From: Methylotenera sp.
Lineage (GTDB): Bacteria; Pseudomonadota; Gammaproteobacteria; Burkholderiales; Methylophilaceae
NCBI GenBank assembly: GCA_028688575.1
Contig: JAQTXW010000015.1
Location: 1 to 44,995, forward strand
Length of the DNA stretch: 44,995 bases
Reading direction: 5' to 3'
The position numbers and the translations under genes were made by a program. The notes beneath the pieces were generated by a model, which did no database searches, was not told the origin of the DNA, and saw only the letters and a list, made by a program, of their open reading frames with translations. Of the stretch, positions 7,719-17,185 are shown one piece after another (position 1 is the first letter of the stretch; each line of letters opens with the position of its first letter).

Positions 7719-10169
7719 TTAATGTTTTACCGCACCCGATGCTGGCGGTGTACTTTCTTTAGTATTATCCACCACTTGCACTTCCGGCTCCACCAACGCT
7801 TTTGTCTGGGGTAGCGCTTCCAATGGTGCTGGCTTTGTTGCCAATGCCAGATCCAGCACATCATCAATCCATTTTACTGGGTGAATATCCAGATGGTTTT
7901 TAATATTCTCGGGAATATCAACCAAATCTTTCACATTCTGTTGCGGTATCAATACCGTCTTAATGCCCGCACGATGTGCAGCTAGGAGCTTCTCTTTCAA
8001 ACCGCCAATAGGGAGTACTTCACCTCTCAAGGTAATCTCACCCGTCATTGCAACATCCGCGCGCACTGGAATACCCGTCAGGATTGAGACCAATGCCGTA
8101 GTAATTGCAATACCTGCACTCGGCCCGTCTTTGGGTGTCGCACCTTCTGGAAAGTGAATATGAATATCATTCTCTTCATAGAAGTTGCTGGCAATCCCCA
8201 GTCGACTTGCACGGCTACGTACCACGCTCATCGCGGCCTGGGTAGACTCTTTCATCACATCACCCAACTTACCTGTCGTGGTCGTCTTTCCTTTGCCTGG
8301 TAATAACACCGCTTCAATGGTGAGCAACTCCCCTCCCACCGAGGTCCAAGCCAGACCCGTGACCTGACCAACCTGATTTTCCTTGGCTGCCACCCCGAAA
8401 TCGTAACGCTGCACGCCTAGGTATTTATCTAGATTTTTAGGGGTAACATTAATTTTTTTCGTGGTTTTAGCCGCTTTTGCTGTCAATAATTCTTTTACCA
8501 CTTTACGGCATACCTTTGCCACTTCCTGCTCTAATCTGCGCACCCCTGCCTCGCGCGTGTAATAACGTACGATATCGCGAATTGCGGCCTCACTCACTTG
8601 CAGTTCCAACTCATTCAAACCATGAGATTTGAGTTGTTTGGGCAACAAATAACGTACTGCGATATTGACTTTCTCGTCTTCGGTGTAGCCTGATAAATTA
8701 ATAATTTCCATACGATCCAGTAATGGCGCAGGGATATTCATTGAGTTCGCGGTTGCCACAAACATCACATCAGATAAGTCATATTCAACCTCGACATAAT
8801 GATCCGCAAAGGTATGATTTTGCTCAGGATCTAGCACTTCCAGCAATGCAGAAGAGGGATCTCCTCTAAAATCCTGGCCGAGTTTATCTACTTCATCCAG
8901 CAAAAAGAGTGGATTTTTAACGCCAACTTTGGTCATGCTCTGCAAAATTTTACCTGGCATTGAGCCGATGTAAGTGCGCCTGTGCCCGCGAATCTCAGAC
9001 TCATCCCTGACGCCACCCAGCGCCATACGCACAAACTTGCGGTTAACCGCTTTGGCAATACTCTGGCCCAAAGAAGTTTTACCCACACCAGGAGGACCTA
9101 CCAGACACAAAATGGGCGCCTTGATCTTATCAACACGCTGTTGTACTGCAAGGTATTCGACAATACGTTCTTTGACTTTCTCCAAGCCAAAATGATCCCC
9201 ATCCAAAATCACTTCGGCCTTAGCTAAATCTTTACTGATTTTCGTTTTTTTCTTCCAAGGTAAATTCACCAGCGTGTCAATATAATTACGCACGACTGAT
9301 GCTTCCGCAGACATCGGTGACATCAATTTTAGCTTTTTTAACTCACTGGAAACTTTAGCCAGTGCATCTCTGGGCATGCGCGCTTCTTCAATGCGTTTTT
9401 CAAGCTCTTCCATTTCGGCATTTTCATCTTGCTCGCCCAATTCTTTTTGAATCGCTTTAACCTGCTCATTCAAATAATACTCGCGTTGCGTTTTTTCCAT
9501 CTGCCGTTTTACACGGCCACGAATACGCTTTTCTACCTGAAGAATATCAATTTCGCCTTCCATTAGGCGCAACAAGTGCTCCAAACGCTCTGCAACGTCA
9601 AACATTTCCAGTATTTTCTGTTTTTCTTCAAGCTTGAGCGTCAAATGTGCGGCAATGGTATCTGCCAAACGGCCCGCTTCATCAATACTAGCTAGTGAAA
9701 TTAAAATCTCAGGCGGGATTTTCTTGTTCAATTTCACATATTGGTCAAATTGCGCAAACACGGTGCGCATCAACGCCTGTATTTCCACATCCGTAACGGA
9801 GTCTGCAATTAGATCAGCGCGTGCAGCGAAACACTCTTCAGTTTCGGTGAACTCACTGACGCGCGCGCGCTGCACACCTTCCACCAGCACCTTCACTGTA
9901 CCATCTGGCAATTTGAGCATTTGTAGCACGGTCGCTACCGTGCCTACTTCATGCAAATCATCGGCCTCAGGCTCATCTTTATTGGCGGACTTTTGCGCCA
10001 CCAATAAAATCTGTTTGTTACCCTCAGAAGCGATCTCAAGCGCTTTGACTGATTTGGCGCGCCCGACAAAAAGAGGGATGACCAAATGCGGATATACAAC
10101 GACATCACGCAATGGTAATAATGGCAATAAACCACTATCTGGACTGTACGAAGGTAATAACTGTGCCAT
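7719..10169 (-). CDS. lon: ATP-dependent serine protease Lon
   Basis: An 816-residue cytosolic AAA+ protease that degrades misfolded and short-lived regulatory proteins. The N-terminal substrate-recognition domain starts at [20 protein letters not shown], followed by a charged coiled region (about 205-275). The AAA+ module has Walker A GPPGVGKT at 358-365 and Walker [10 protein letters not shown] at 421-429. The proteolytic domain carries the Ser-Lys dyad Ser684 (in KDGPSAG) and Lys727 (in GGLKEKLLA). The C-terminal tail beyond residue 775 is rich in Pro and Val and is variable. A near-consensus heat-shock promoter lies 74-99 bp upstream. It is downstream of clpX in the same orientation but separated from it by a hairpin, so it is likely its own unit. 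Confidence 0.97.
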   Translation of the reverse strand: MAQLLPSYSPDSGLLPLLPLRDVVVYPHLVIPLFVGRAKSVKALEIASEGNKQILLVAQKSANKDEPEADDLHEVGTVATVLQMLKLPDGTVKVLVEGVQRARVSEFTETEECFAARADLIADSVTDVEIQALMRTVFAQFDQYVKLNKKIPPEILISLASIDEAGRLADTIAAHLTLKLEEKQKILEMFDVAERLEHLLRLMEGEIDILQVEKRIRGRVKRQMEKTQREYYLNEQVKAIQKELGEQDENAEMEELEKRIEEARMPRDALAKVSSELKKLKLMSPMSAEASVVRNYIDTLVNLPWKKKTKISKDLAKAEVILDGDHFGLEKVKERIVEYLAVQQRVDKIKAPILCLVGPPGVGKTSLGQSIAKAVNRKFVRMALGGVRDESEIRGHRRTYIGSMPGKILQSMTKVGVKNPLFLLDEVDKLGQDFRGDPSSALLEVLDPEQNHTFADHYVEVEYDLSDVMFVATANSMNIPAPLLDRMEIINLSGYTEDEKVNIAVRYLLPKQLKSHGLNELELQVSEAAIRDIVRYYTREAGVRRLEQEVAKVCRKVVKELLTAKAAKTTKKINVTPKNLDKYLGVQRYDFGVAAKENQVGQVTGLAWTSVGGELLTIEAVLLPGKGKTTTTGKLGDVMKESTQAAMSVVRSRASRLGIASNFYEENDIHIHFPEGATPKDGPSAGIAITTALVSILTGIPVRADVAMTGEITLRGEVLPIGGLKEKLLAAHRAGIKTVLIPQQNVKDLVDIPENIKNHLDIHPVKWIDDVLDLALATKPAPLEALPQTKALVEPEVQVVDNTKESTPPASGAVKH

Positions 10170-10242
10170 GAATAGAATTCCAAATTTACGCTAACCGTAG
10201 TTAGGCTTTAATTACACAAAAATGCGATTGATATCAGTATTG

Positions 10243-10268
10243 ATGGGGCTATTTTGCAGGAGTTCAAG
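10243..10268 (-). promoter_or_regulatory. Sigma-32 (RpoH) heat-shock promoter of lon
   Basis: Read on the minus strand the region gives CTTGAA (10268-10263), a 14-bp spacer and CCCCAT (10248-10243). These are the -35 and -10 elements of the enterobacterial heat-shock consensus with normal spacing. The predicted transcript would begin near 10236 and leave a leader of about 65 nt before the lon ATG. Lon is a classical heat-shock gene, so position and function agree. Confidence 0.85.
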
Positions 10269-10417
10269 CGCCAACCCATATTTAAGCATTATTTATTTGC
10301 TTAAAACACCTGATGCGTCAAAAAAATAATAATAAATTTGAACTGGCCTTTAAATGCACGCAGTAAACGCTGTTAAATTTTAAGTGCAAGGATAACTTAA
10401 ACGGGTTGTTAAAAGAC

Positions 10418-10449
10418 AAATGGATTGCCTGATTGGCAATCCATTTTTT
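10418..10449. terminator. Hairpin terminator downstream of clpX
   Basis: A 12-bp inverted repeat (10418-10429 with 10435-10446) with the arm AAATGGATTGCC and a 5-nt loop. It lies 44 bp after the clpX stop. On the minus strand a broken T-rich stretch follows and on the plus strand a T run follows, so it can work on tig-clpP-clpX transcripts. Confidence 0.75.
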
Positions 10450-10492
10450 CTGCAGGGACTCACATGCAAACCTAGCTAAAGTTAAGTGCCTG

Positions 10493-11773
10493 CTACACAG
10501 CCACCTCATCAGCAGGCTTATCTTCGTAAATCAAAATAGGCTGGCTATCACCGCGAATCACGCCTTCGTCTATCACCACTTTGCTCAAACTCTTCAAAGA
10601 TGGTAACTCATACATAATTTCAAGCAAGGCGTGCTCCATGATTGAGCGCAAACCACGCGCTCCAGTTTTGCGCTCCAAGGCTTTTTTAGCGATTAACAGC
10701 AAGGCTGACTCTCTAAACTCCAGATCAACCCCTTCCATCTTAAACAACTTGGTGTATTGCTTGGTTAAAGCATTTTTCGGCTCGGTCAATATGGTCATCA
10801 GAGCCGCTTCATCCAGGGACTCTAAAGTTGCCACCACAGGCAAGCGACCAATAAACTCAGGAATCAACCCAAATTTTATCAAGTCTTCTGGCTCTACATC
10901 ACGTAGCACTTCGCCTACTTGGCCAATTTCGACCTTACTTTTAACTTCAGCGCCAAATCCAATACCGCCTTTTTCTGAACGTAAGCGGATGACTTTTTCC
11001 AAGCCATCAAAAGCACCGCCGCAAATGAACAAAATATTGGTGGTGTCTAACTGTACGAATTCCTGATTAGGATGTTTACGTCCGCCCTGAGGAGGAATGG
11101 AGGCGACCGTTCCTTCAATTAGCTTGAGTAGTGCCTGCTGCACGCCCTCTCCAGACACATCGCGCGTGATGGATGGGTTGTCGGACTTGCGTGAAATTTT
11201 ATCGACTTCATCGATGTAAACGATACCGCGCTGCGCTTTATCTGTATCGTAATCACACTTTTGCAACAGTTTTTGCATGATATTCTCGACATCTTCACCC
11301 ACATAACCTGCTTCAGTGAGAGTGGTGGCGTCAGCCATGACAAATGGCACATCCAGCAACCTTGCCAGGGTTTGTGCGAGCAGTGTTTTGCCTGAGCCCG
11401 TTGGACCAATCAGCAGAATATTGCTTTTAGCAATCTCCACTTCGTCTTTTTGACCGCCATTAGAGAGATTATTATGTCCTAATCGTTTGTAATGATTGTA
11501 AACCGCAACTGCAAGGTTTTTCTTCGCGTGCGTTTGCCCAATCACATACTGATCTAAGATCTTGCAAATTTCCTGAGGCGTAGGCAGGCTTGTATCGGTT
11601 GATTTAAGCCCGTCGGTGTCTTGAATTTCTTCTTTGATGATGTCGTTGCATAAGTCAACGCACTCATTGCAAATGAATACCGATGGTCCCGCAATCAATT
11701 TTTTTACTTCATGCTGACTTTTGCCACAAAATGAGCAATAAAGCAATTTATCGTCGTCGGCTTTACTCGCCAT
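10493..11773 (-). CDS. clpX: ATP-dependent Clp protease ATP-binding subunit ClpX
   Basis: A 426-residue AAA+ unfoldase that recognises tagged or native substrates and feeds them to ClpP. The N-terminal zinc-binding domain has Cys13, Cys16, Cys35 and Cys38. Walker A GPTGSGKT is at 123-130 and Walker [10 protein letters not shown] at 184-192. The RKH substrate loop ([10 protein letters not shown]) and the IGF loop that docks ClpP (GGIGFGAEV) are both present, so this is a complete ClpP-interacting ClpX. It lies 84 bp downstream of clpP in the standard tig-clpP-clpX order. Confidence 0.97.
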   Translation of the reverse strand: MASKADDDKLLYCSFCGKSQHEVKKLIAGPSVFICNECVDLCNDIIKEEIQDTDGLKSTDTSLPTPQEICKILDQYVIGQTHAKKNLAVAVYNHYKRLGHNNLSNGGQKDEVEIAKSNILLIGPTGSGKTLLAQTLARLLDVPFVMADATTLTEAGYVGEDVENIMQKLLQKCDYDTDKAQRGIVYIDEVDKISRKSDNPSITRDVSGEGVQQALLKLIEGTVASIPPQGGRKHPNQEFVQLDTTNILFICGGAFDGLEKVIRLRSEKGGIGFGAEVKSKVEIGQVGEVLRDVEPEDLIKFGLIPEFIGRLPVVATLESLDEAALMTILTEPKNALTKQYTKLFKMEGVDLEFRESALLLIAKKALERKTGARGLRSIMEHALLEIMYELPSLKSLSKVVIDEGVIRGDSQPILIYEDKPADEVAV

Positions 11774-11857
11774 GCGTAATATCCTAATTTAATATTGTAA
11801 TGACTTAAAGACAGTGAACACAGGGCTTTTGATCAAGCCAATTCAGCAGATATGGCG

Positions 11858-12505
11858 CTACACAGCCTCTTTACGATTGCCGATGACTTGATCTATCAAT
11901 CCATAATCTACAGACTGCTGGGCACTCATAAAATTATCACGCTCAGTGTCGCGGTCTATTTCTTCTGCGGTCCTGCCAGTATGATGCGCTAATATATCAT
12001 TAAGTTTCGCGCGCAGATATAGAATTTCTTTGGCATGAATCTCAATGTCGGATGACTGCCCCTGAAAACCGCCAGAAGGCTGATGAATCATGATGCGGGA
12101 GTTAGGCAAGCTGTAGCGTTTGTCTTTGGCGCCTGCCGCTAGCAGAAATGCACCCATACTTGCCGCCTGACCGATGCACAAAGTGCTCACATCAGGTTTA
12201 ATAAACTGCATGGTGTCATAAATCGACATACCAGCAGTGACCGAGCCACCAGGTGAATTGATGTAAAGGGAAATGTCTTTATCTGGATTTTCAGCTTCTA
12301 GAAACAGCAATTGCGCCACGACCAGATTCGCAGACATATCATTAACGGGCCCTACCAGAAAAATCACACGCTCTTTTAACAAGCGTGAATAAATATCAAA
12401 TGAACGCTCTCCGCGGCCACTTTGCTCAATCACCATCGGGATATAACCTAATCCCGTGGTTGCAAGTTCAGATTGTGCTTGTGATGGCTTGTTGAGCGTG
12501 TTCAT
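11858..12505 (-). CDS. clpP: ATP-dependent Clp protease proteolytic subunit ClpP
   Basis: A 215-residue serine protease that assembles into a tetradecameric chamber and degrades polypeptides supplied by ClpX or ClpA. The catalytic triad is visible as Ser116 (GQAASMGAF), His141 ([10 protein letters not shown]) and Asp190 (DTERDNF), with the same spacing as in E. coli. A short propeptide-like N-terminus precedes the mature core. The ATG immediately follows the tig stop codon with no gap, so translation is probably coupled to trigger factor. Confidence 0.97.
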   Translation of the reverse strand: MNTLNKPSQAQSELATTGLGYIPMVIEQSGRGERSFDIYSRLLKERVIFLVGPVNDMSANLVVAQLLFLEAENPDKDISLYINSPGGSVTAGMSIYDTMQFIKPDVSTLCIGQAASMGAFLLAAGAKDKRYSLPNSRIMIHQPSGGFQGQSSDIEIHAKEILYLRAKLNDILAHHTGRTAEEIDRDTERDNFMSAQQSVDYGLIDQVIGNRKEAV

Positions 12506-13810
12506 TTAAGCATTTCCCATTAAGTCGTCAAATTTTACTTTTTTGTCTGTTACCTTGACTTTGTCAAGCACCCAGGCCACGGCATTTTCTTCAGTAGCGA
12601 GCGCTGCGGGCTCATCCAAACGTTTTGGATCCGCATAATACCAAGTGACGACGTCTGAGGGGCGTTCGAAGCTTTGAGAGAACACATCAACCATGGCACG
12701 CACTTGATCTGCTGTTGCATGCAAGCCGTTCACATTAATTAAATCACCCAAAATCAAACGTAACTTGGCACTGCGCTTAGCCTGATCTTCAAACATAGAA
12801 GGCTCGAGCTTGACATTGGCCAGATCAGCACCGCGCTGTTTAAGATTTTGCTCGGTAGTCTGCATCATGCGATTAATCTCGCTCTCCAGAATGATACGTG
12901 GGATTTCAAACTCCGCGTTATCAACTAAGGCTTGAAAAACCTGTTCTTTAAGCTTAGCACTGACACGTTTTGCAACTTCCTGTTGCAGGCTCTCAGCCAC
13001 TTCGGCTTTCATTTTTTCCACATCACCATCTTCAACACCTAAGCTTTTTGCAAAGTCTGCATCAATTTTAGGTAACTTAGGTTGCGATACGCTGATAAAA
13101 CCCACTTCATAGGTAACTGTTTTGCCTGCCAACTGCTGAGGGTTATGATCTGCAGGGTAGGTAATTTCGAAAGTTTTTGTAGCCCCTGCTTTTTCGCCGA
13201 CTAATTCATCGTCAAAAGACGCTACGCGACCAACTTCACCCAACACCAGCTCAATGCCTTCATCCCCTGTAGATTCAACCTCCTGACCATCAATAATAGC
13301 TTTCAAGGTGACATTCACACGGTCACCCTTTTTTGAGGCACGCTTCACTGGCTCATAAGTAACGCGTTGCTGAACCAGCACATCCAAAGTCTTCTTAACG
13401 TCAGCCTCACCGACTTCTAATACTGGGCGTTCAATCTTAACTTTGGACAAATCACCAATGACAACTTCAGGGAAAATTTCAAAGGTTGCGACATATTCTA
13501 ACTTCTCTGACGCAGCATCAAATGGCTGATGTTGAATATTGGGAAAGCCTGCTACGCGCAACTTCGCTTCCTCTACCGCCTCGCCAAAACTCTTCTCTAC
13601 CGCACCTGAATACACCTCATCACGCACTTGGTCACCATAGTGCTGGTTTACCAAGCCGATAGGTGCTTTACCTGGCCTAAAGCCGGAAAATTTTGCAGTG
13701 CGCGCAATTTGACTTAAGCGTTGCTTAATTTGCGCTTCCAGAGGTTGTAGAGGAACACTAATTGCGATTCTACGTTCCAGGTTGCTGAGGGTTTCAACAT
13801 TCAGAGCCAT
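12506..13810 (-). CDS. tig: Trigger factor (ribosome-associated chaperone and PPIase)
   Basis: A 434-residue chaperone that binds at the ribosomal exit tunnel and shields nascent chains. The ribosome-binding signature is seen in the N-terminal domain (GFRPGKAPIGLVNQHYG near residue 44). The central FKBP-type domain is at about 150-240, and the C-terminal chaperone arms follow. I start it at the ATG at 13810, giving MALNVETLSNLERRIAI, because AGGA lies at the right distance upstream and the longer frame adds 13 residues unlike trigger factor. It abuts clpP directly. Confidence 0.95.
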   Translation of the reverse strand: MALNVETLSNLERRIAISVPLQPLEAQIKQRLSQIARTAKFSGFRPGKAPIGLVNQHYGDQVRDEVYSGAVEKSFGEAVEEAKLRVAGFPNIQHQPFDAASEKLEYVATFEIFPEVVIGDLSKVKIERPVLEVGEADVKKTLDVLVQQRVTYEPVKRASKKGDRVNVTLKAIIDGQEVESTGDEGIELVLGEVGRVASFDDELVGEKAGATKTFEITYPADHNPQQLAGKTVTYEVGFISVSQPKLPKIDADFAKSLGVEDGDVEKMKAEVAESLQQEVAKRVSAKLKEQVFQALVDNAEFEIPRIILESEINRMMQTTEQNLKQRGADLANVKLEPSMFEDQAKRSAKLRLILGDLINVNGLHATADQVRAMVDVFSQSFERPSDVVTWYYADPKRLDEPAALATEENAVAWVLDKVKVTDKKVKFDDLMGNA

Positions 13811-13840
13811 GCTGTCATTCCTAAATCTTAACCGCATATC

Positions 13841-13870
13841 AAAAATCAAGCGCCCTAGGTGAGCGCTTGA
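13841..13870 (-). terminator. Intrinsic terminator downstream of tRNA-Leu
   Basis: The inverted repeat TCAAGCGC/GCGCTTGA (13846-13853 and 13863-13870) has a 9-nt loop and is followed on the minus strand by five T residues. It lies 25 bp after the tRNA-Leu CCA end and only about 30 bp before the tig start codon, so the tig promoter must overlap it or lie just downstream. Confidence 0.8.
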
Positions 13871-13895
13871 ATATCATCATGCTTTATTTTAAAGT

Positions 13896-13980
13896 TGGTG
13901 CGAAAGGAGAGACTCGAACTCTCACGCCTTGCGGCGCTGGAACCTAAATCCAGTGCGTCTACCAATTCCGCCACTCTCGC
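13896..13980 (-). tRNA. tRNA-Leu (anticodon TAG)
   Basis: An 85-nt class II tRNA on the minus strand beginning GCGAGAGTGGCGGAATTGG. The acceptor stem closes with CTTTCGC (one G:U pair), with discriminator A and encoded CCA. The anticodon stem CTGGA/TCCAG encloses TTTAGGT, giving anticodon TAG. The variable arm (GCGCCGCAAGGCGT) is long, as expected for leucine tRNAs. Confidence 0.97.
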
Positions 13981-14196
13981 CAGGTAGTTAACGGCACTAT
14001 GCATGCCGTTTAGATAATTCGCTATTGTATCCCAACTTTTGAAAATCAGAAAAGACATAAATTAAAAAAGCTGAATTTATCATCAACATTTCCTACCAAG
14101 CTCGAAGAGACTATAAATGTGTAGCAGATTAAACTGTGATTGTGCGAAAATAAGTCCTTAATATAAATATAAAGCTTTAATGACAGGTGAATGACT

Positions 14197-14442
14197 ATGC
14201 CCAATACGATTAATCAAAATGAAATCAATATGCTACGCACTGAGTTAGAATTGCTGATGCGTGAACGTCAGGCATTGTTAAAAATTGCAGGAGTTGCCGC
14301 AGGCCTGGTTGCAGAAATGGACAGCCATAATTTACCCATTGCTTTGGTTGAGGCGGCTGATATTTTAGCCACCTCCATTAACCAGCTAAATGAAGAAACA
14401 CTGCAGGATGCTTTAGATGCAGTGCACGCTGAAATTATTTAA
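14197..14442 (+). CDS. Small hypothetical protein (81 aa)
   Basis: I do not recognise this protein. The ATG at 14197 is preferred to the one at 14191 because AGGTG ends 7 bp before it, whereas the first ATG is too close to that ribosome-binding site. The product is acidic and helical. It has an N-terminal amphipathic or coiled-coil stretch (about residues 8-32, LRTELELLMRERQALLKIAG), then a small-residue segment (GVAAGLVAEM), then an acidic helical C-terminus. There is no signal peptide or cysteine. It lies between tRNA-Leu and the efflux operon, with a long inverted repeat overlapping its stop codon. Strong ribosome-binding site and clean frame make it likely to be real. Confidence 0.6.
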   Translation: MPNTINQNEINMLRTELELLMRERQALLKIAGVAAGLVAEMDSHNLPIALVEAADILATSINQLNEETLQDALDAVHAEII

Positions 14443-14480
14443 TTAGTCGGTAGTTAAGCATCCGTACTGACTAATTAAAT
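14437..14480. repeat. Long inverted repeat over the stop codon of the small gene, upstream of the efflux operon
   Basis: Arms 14437-14452 and 14465-14480 pair over 16 positions with one G:T, around a 12-nt loop. The arms are AT-rich (ATTTAATTAGTC/GACTAATTAAAT core) and no T tract follows on either strand, so this is not a standard intrinsic terminator. The right arm ends 19 bp before the efflux gene start, where an operator or attenuator would be expected. Confidence 0.7.
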
Positions 14481-14499
14481 TTAGATAAATCGCATTACC

Positions 14500-15969
14500 A
14501 TGACTCGGTGTGTCTTATTAAAATTGAGCAATAAGCGCTTACTGCGAATGGGGCTTTTATGTGTCAGTTTTGTTTTAAGTGGATGTAACTTCCAAACTTA
14601 CACGGCTAAGCCCATAGACGTACATCAGATTAGCCAAAAAATCAGCCAAAAAAATCCCCATGGCGATGAGTTCAATCAGTTTTTAATCAATAACGGCTAC
14701 CCTGCTGAACAAATACCCGTCAAAAAATGGGGAGTGACCGAGCTAAGTTACTGCGCGATTTTTTTTCATCCTAGCTTGGATGTTGCGCGCAGTCAGTGGC
14801 GCGCAGCCCAGTTAAAAGAAGCAACGGCTTCTGGCAGGCCGCTACCTGCAATCAGTACCAATTTAGGCAAAAGTAACAATGCCAATGATGATATCAGCCC
14901 TTACCTCTTTGGCCTGAGTATTGACATTCCCATCGAAACCGCGAACAAACGCGACATTCGCATCGAGAACGCAACACATCTATCACAGGCAGCCAAGCTT
15001 GAAATCGCCCAAACGGCATGGGGCTTACGTCAGCAGGTAGCCTCTGCCTTAACAGGCTATTTCAGCAACCTCGCGCAAATTGAAGTGCTAGAAAAAGAAG
15101 TCACACATCGAGAAGCCCTGCTGGCAATGTATCAAAAGCGGGCAGAATTGGGAGTGGCATCCAGTCTGGAAGTCAGTACCGCCAAGTTACAATTACATGC
15201 TGTTCAAAATGAATTAAACGGCAAAGTGCACCACACACCCGTTTTACTTGCACAATTAGCCAGCAACACAGGCTTGCCACTTCAACTGATTCAACACATG
15301 CCGCTCGCTGACAGCGCAGATGCTGAATTGATAGCCAAGCATCTAAATGCTGACAACCTTGCTATACAGTCTGACGCTCTGCTCAATCGTTTAGATATTC
15401 GTGTTGCCTTGTCGCGTTATGCTGCTGCCGAGGCGAAGCTGAAGCTGGAAGTCGCCAAGCAATATCCAGACTTAAGCCTCAACCCAACTTATACCTACGA
15501 GTTTGGAAACAAAATATGGTCACTTGGCATCTCAGGATTGCTGACCCTGCTGAATAAAAACAAACTGGCTATCGCCGAGGCAACACAACTGCGTGAAGTT
15601 GAAGCGGCACAATTTGAAGCCTTACAAAACAAAATCATCAGTGATGCCACGTCTGTGATTGTAGCACTTGAAAAAGCCAAACAGATGCTCCATCAGCAAG
15701 CTGCACTGTATCAGCGCCAGCAACACCATACTGAAAAAATGCAATCAAGATTAAATGCAGGCGAAATTGATCGATTAGAATTTACCATGGCTAAACTAGA
15801 AGAAGTCTCATCAGAGAAAAGTCTGCTATTGGCTAAATTTCAGCTATTATCCGCCTTGCAAGACGCCGAAACCTTAACACAAAAACCACTGGGCACTCAT
15901 GCAAGTAAAAGCAACACAACCTTGATAGATAGGCTTACAGACCGTGCGCCGCCAAAGGAATCTCTTTAG
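14500..15969 (+). CDS. Outer-membrane efflux lipoprotein, TolC family
   Basis: A 489-residue protein that would form the outer-membrane duct of a tripartite efflux pump. The N-terminal signal peptide has a basic region (KLSNKRLLR) and the lipobox V-L-S-G-C, so it is lipid-anchored as in CusC/OprM. The body shows the long alpha-helical, Ala/Glu/Gln-rich repeats of the OEP family, for example QKRAELGVASSLEVSTAKLQ at about residues 210-230 and RLNAGEIDRLEFTMAKLEEV near 420-440, which are the two structural repeats. It is followed after 18 bp by the adaptor gene. Confidence 0.85.
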   Translation: MTRCVLLKLSNKRLLRMGLLCVSFVLSGCNFQTYTAKPIDVHQISQKISQKNPHGDEFNQFLINNGYPAEQIPVKKWGVTELSYCAIFFHPSLDVARSQWRAAQLKEATASGRPLPAISTNLGKSNNANDDISPYLFGLSIDIPIETANKRDIRIENATHLSQAAKLEIAQTAWGLRQQVASALTGYFSNLAQIEVLEKEVTHREALLAMYQKRAELGVASSLEVSTAKLQLHAVQNELNGKVHHTPVLLAQLASNTGLPLQLIQHMPLADSADAELIAKHLNADNLAIQSDALLNRLDIRVALSRYAAAEAKLKLEVAKQYPDLSLNPTYTYEFGNKIWSLGISGLLTLLNKNKLAIAEATQLREVEAAQFEALQNKIISDATSVIVALEKAKQMLHQQAALYQRQQHHTEKMQSRLNAGEIDRLEFTMAKLEEVSSEKSLLLAKFQLLSALQDAETLTQKPLGTHASKSNTTLIDRLTDRAPPKESL

Positions 15970-15987
15970 CTCCATCAGGAATCAAAA

Positions 15988-17052
15988 ATGAATCGTAAAG
16001 TAGCCATCATTATCGGATTACAGGCTTTTTTAATTGTCATGTTATTTTGGCTATTGGTATTTTATGGCAAAGATGAGTTTGAAGCTTTAAACGTGCATGA
16101 TGACGATGAGATTGAAACACCTCAACGCGTGATTACTCAGGAGGGTGCCACTACCATTAACATCAGCGCAGCCACGCAAGTGCAAAGCGGCATTTACACA
16201 ACCCCCTTATCAGCAAGCGCGCATCAGGCAAACGTCAGCACCTATGGCAATGTGCTGAGTATAGAGAGCTTGATTGAGCTGCGCAGCCGCTACCTGAGCG
16301 CCAGCAATGAAATGGAGGCCATCAAGGCTTCGCTAATGCACAACAAGAACGAATGGCAACGCTTTAAAACTTTAAACCTGGATGACAAAAATATGTCTGA
16401 TAAGGCGGTTGCAGCGGCATTGGCTAATGTAAAGTCTGATGAATTAAGAATCAGCGGCATTGAATCTCAGCTTAAAAGCATAGAAGAAAGCCTACTACAA
16501 AGCTGGGGCAAACCACTCACGGTACTTGCAAAGCAAAAAAATGCAGGCACTTTGTTACAGGCACTGATTAGCAACCAATCAGTGCTAATACAAACAACGC
16601 TGCCATTTGACATTGCAGAACCCAAAGCCAATAGCACGATTATGGTGGCACCAACAGCGGCACCTTCACATACCATTAAAGCTAATTACATATCGCCCGC
16701 CCCTATCAGCAACAACACTATTCAGGGCAAAACTTATTTTTATGAAGCCAGTAGCGCGGAGTTACGCGCAGGCATGCAAGTCAATGCGATTACGGCCACT
16801 ACAAACAAAAAAAGTGAGGGCGTCATTGTACCGAACAATGCCATTGTCTGGTATGCAGGCAAGCCTTGGGTTTACCAAAAGAAAGAAAACGATCTGTTTA
16901 TCAGGCTACCCATCAGCACCGATATTGAGGTTGAAGAAGGATGGTTTTATCAGGGCACACTTCAACCTGATGATGAAGTTGTCACCAGCGGAGCGCAATT
17001 GCTGCTCTCAGAAGAATTCAAATCTCAAATTACCAATGAAAACGATGACTAG
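15988..17052 (+). CDS. Periplasmic adaptor (membrane-fusion) subunit of the RND efflux pump
   Basis: A 354-residue protein with one N-terminal membrane helix (residues 5-26) and a periplasmic body. An acidic patch (VHDDDEIETP) follows the helix. Then come an alpha-helical hairpin region (about 95-175) flanked by beta-rich segments, and a C-terminal barrel with VIVPNNAIVWYAGKPWVYQK and DDEVVTSGAQLLLSEEF, typical of HlyD/CusB-type adaptors. It bridges the inner-membrane pump and the outer-membrane duct. AGGA lies upstream of the ATG. The adaptor is short and diverged, so family placement rests largely on the operon and the C-terminal barrel motif. Confidence 0.8.
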   Translation: MNRKVAIIIGLQAFLIVMLFWLLVFYGKDEFEALNVHDDDEIETPQRVITQEGATTINISAATQVQSGIYTTPLSASAHQANVSTYGNVLSIESLIELRSRYLSASNEMEAIKASLMHNKNEWQRFKTLNLDDKNMSDKAVAAALANVKSDELRISGIESQLKSIEESLLQSWGKPLTVLAKQKNAGTLLQALISNQSVLIQTTLPFDIAEPKANSTIMVAPTAAPSHTIKANYISPAPISNNTIQGKTYFYEASSAELRAGMQVNAITATTNKKSEGVIVPNNAIVWYAGKPWVYQKKENDLFIRLPISTDIEVEEGWFYQGTLQPDDEVVTSGAQLLLSEEFKSQITNENDD

Positions 17053-17185
17053 CTAGCCTGATATCAATACTCATCTCACAATACCTTTAAATATTTAGCT
17101 AACCCAATAAAAACAAGAAAGTTTATTGAATTAAAATGCATACTGAATATAAAACCATGATTTTCCGTCAGGAAACAACCGCATC

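Larger units (their letters stand above)
10170..10492. other. Intergenic region between clpX and lon (323 bp)
   Basis: No convincing gene lies here. The left part holds the lon heat-shock promoter (10243-10268) and its leader, and the right part holds the clpX terminator hairpin (10418-10449). The stretch between (about 10270-10415) is AT-rich and shows no further recognisable element. Confidence 0.8.

Noticed and set aside
9634-10194. 186-codon open frame on the plus strand opposite lon
   Set aside because: It is the shadow of the strongly coding lon N-terminal region, shows no family motif and has the Ser/Thr-rich composition typical of antisense frames.
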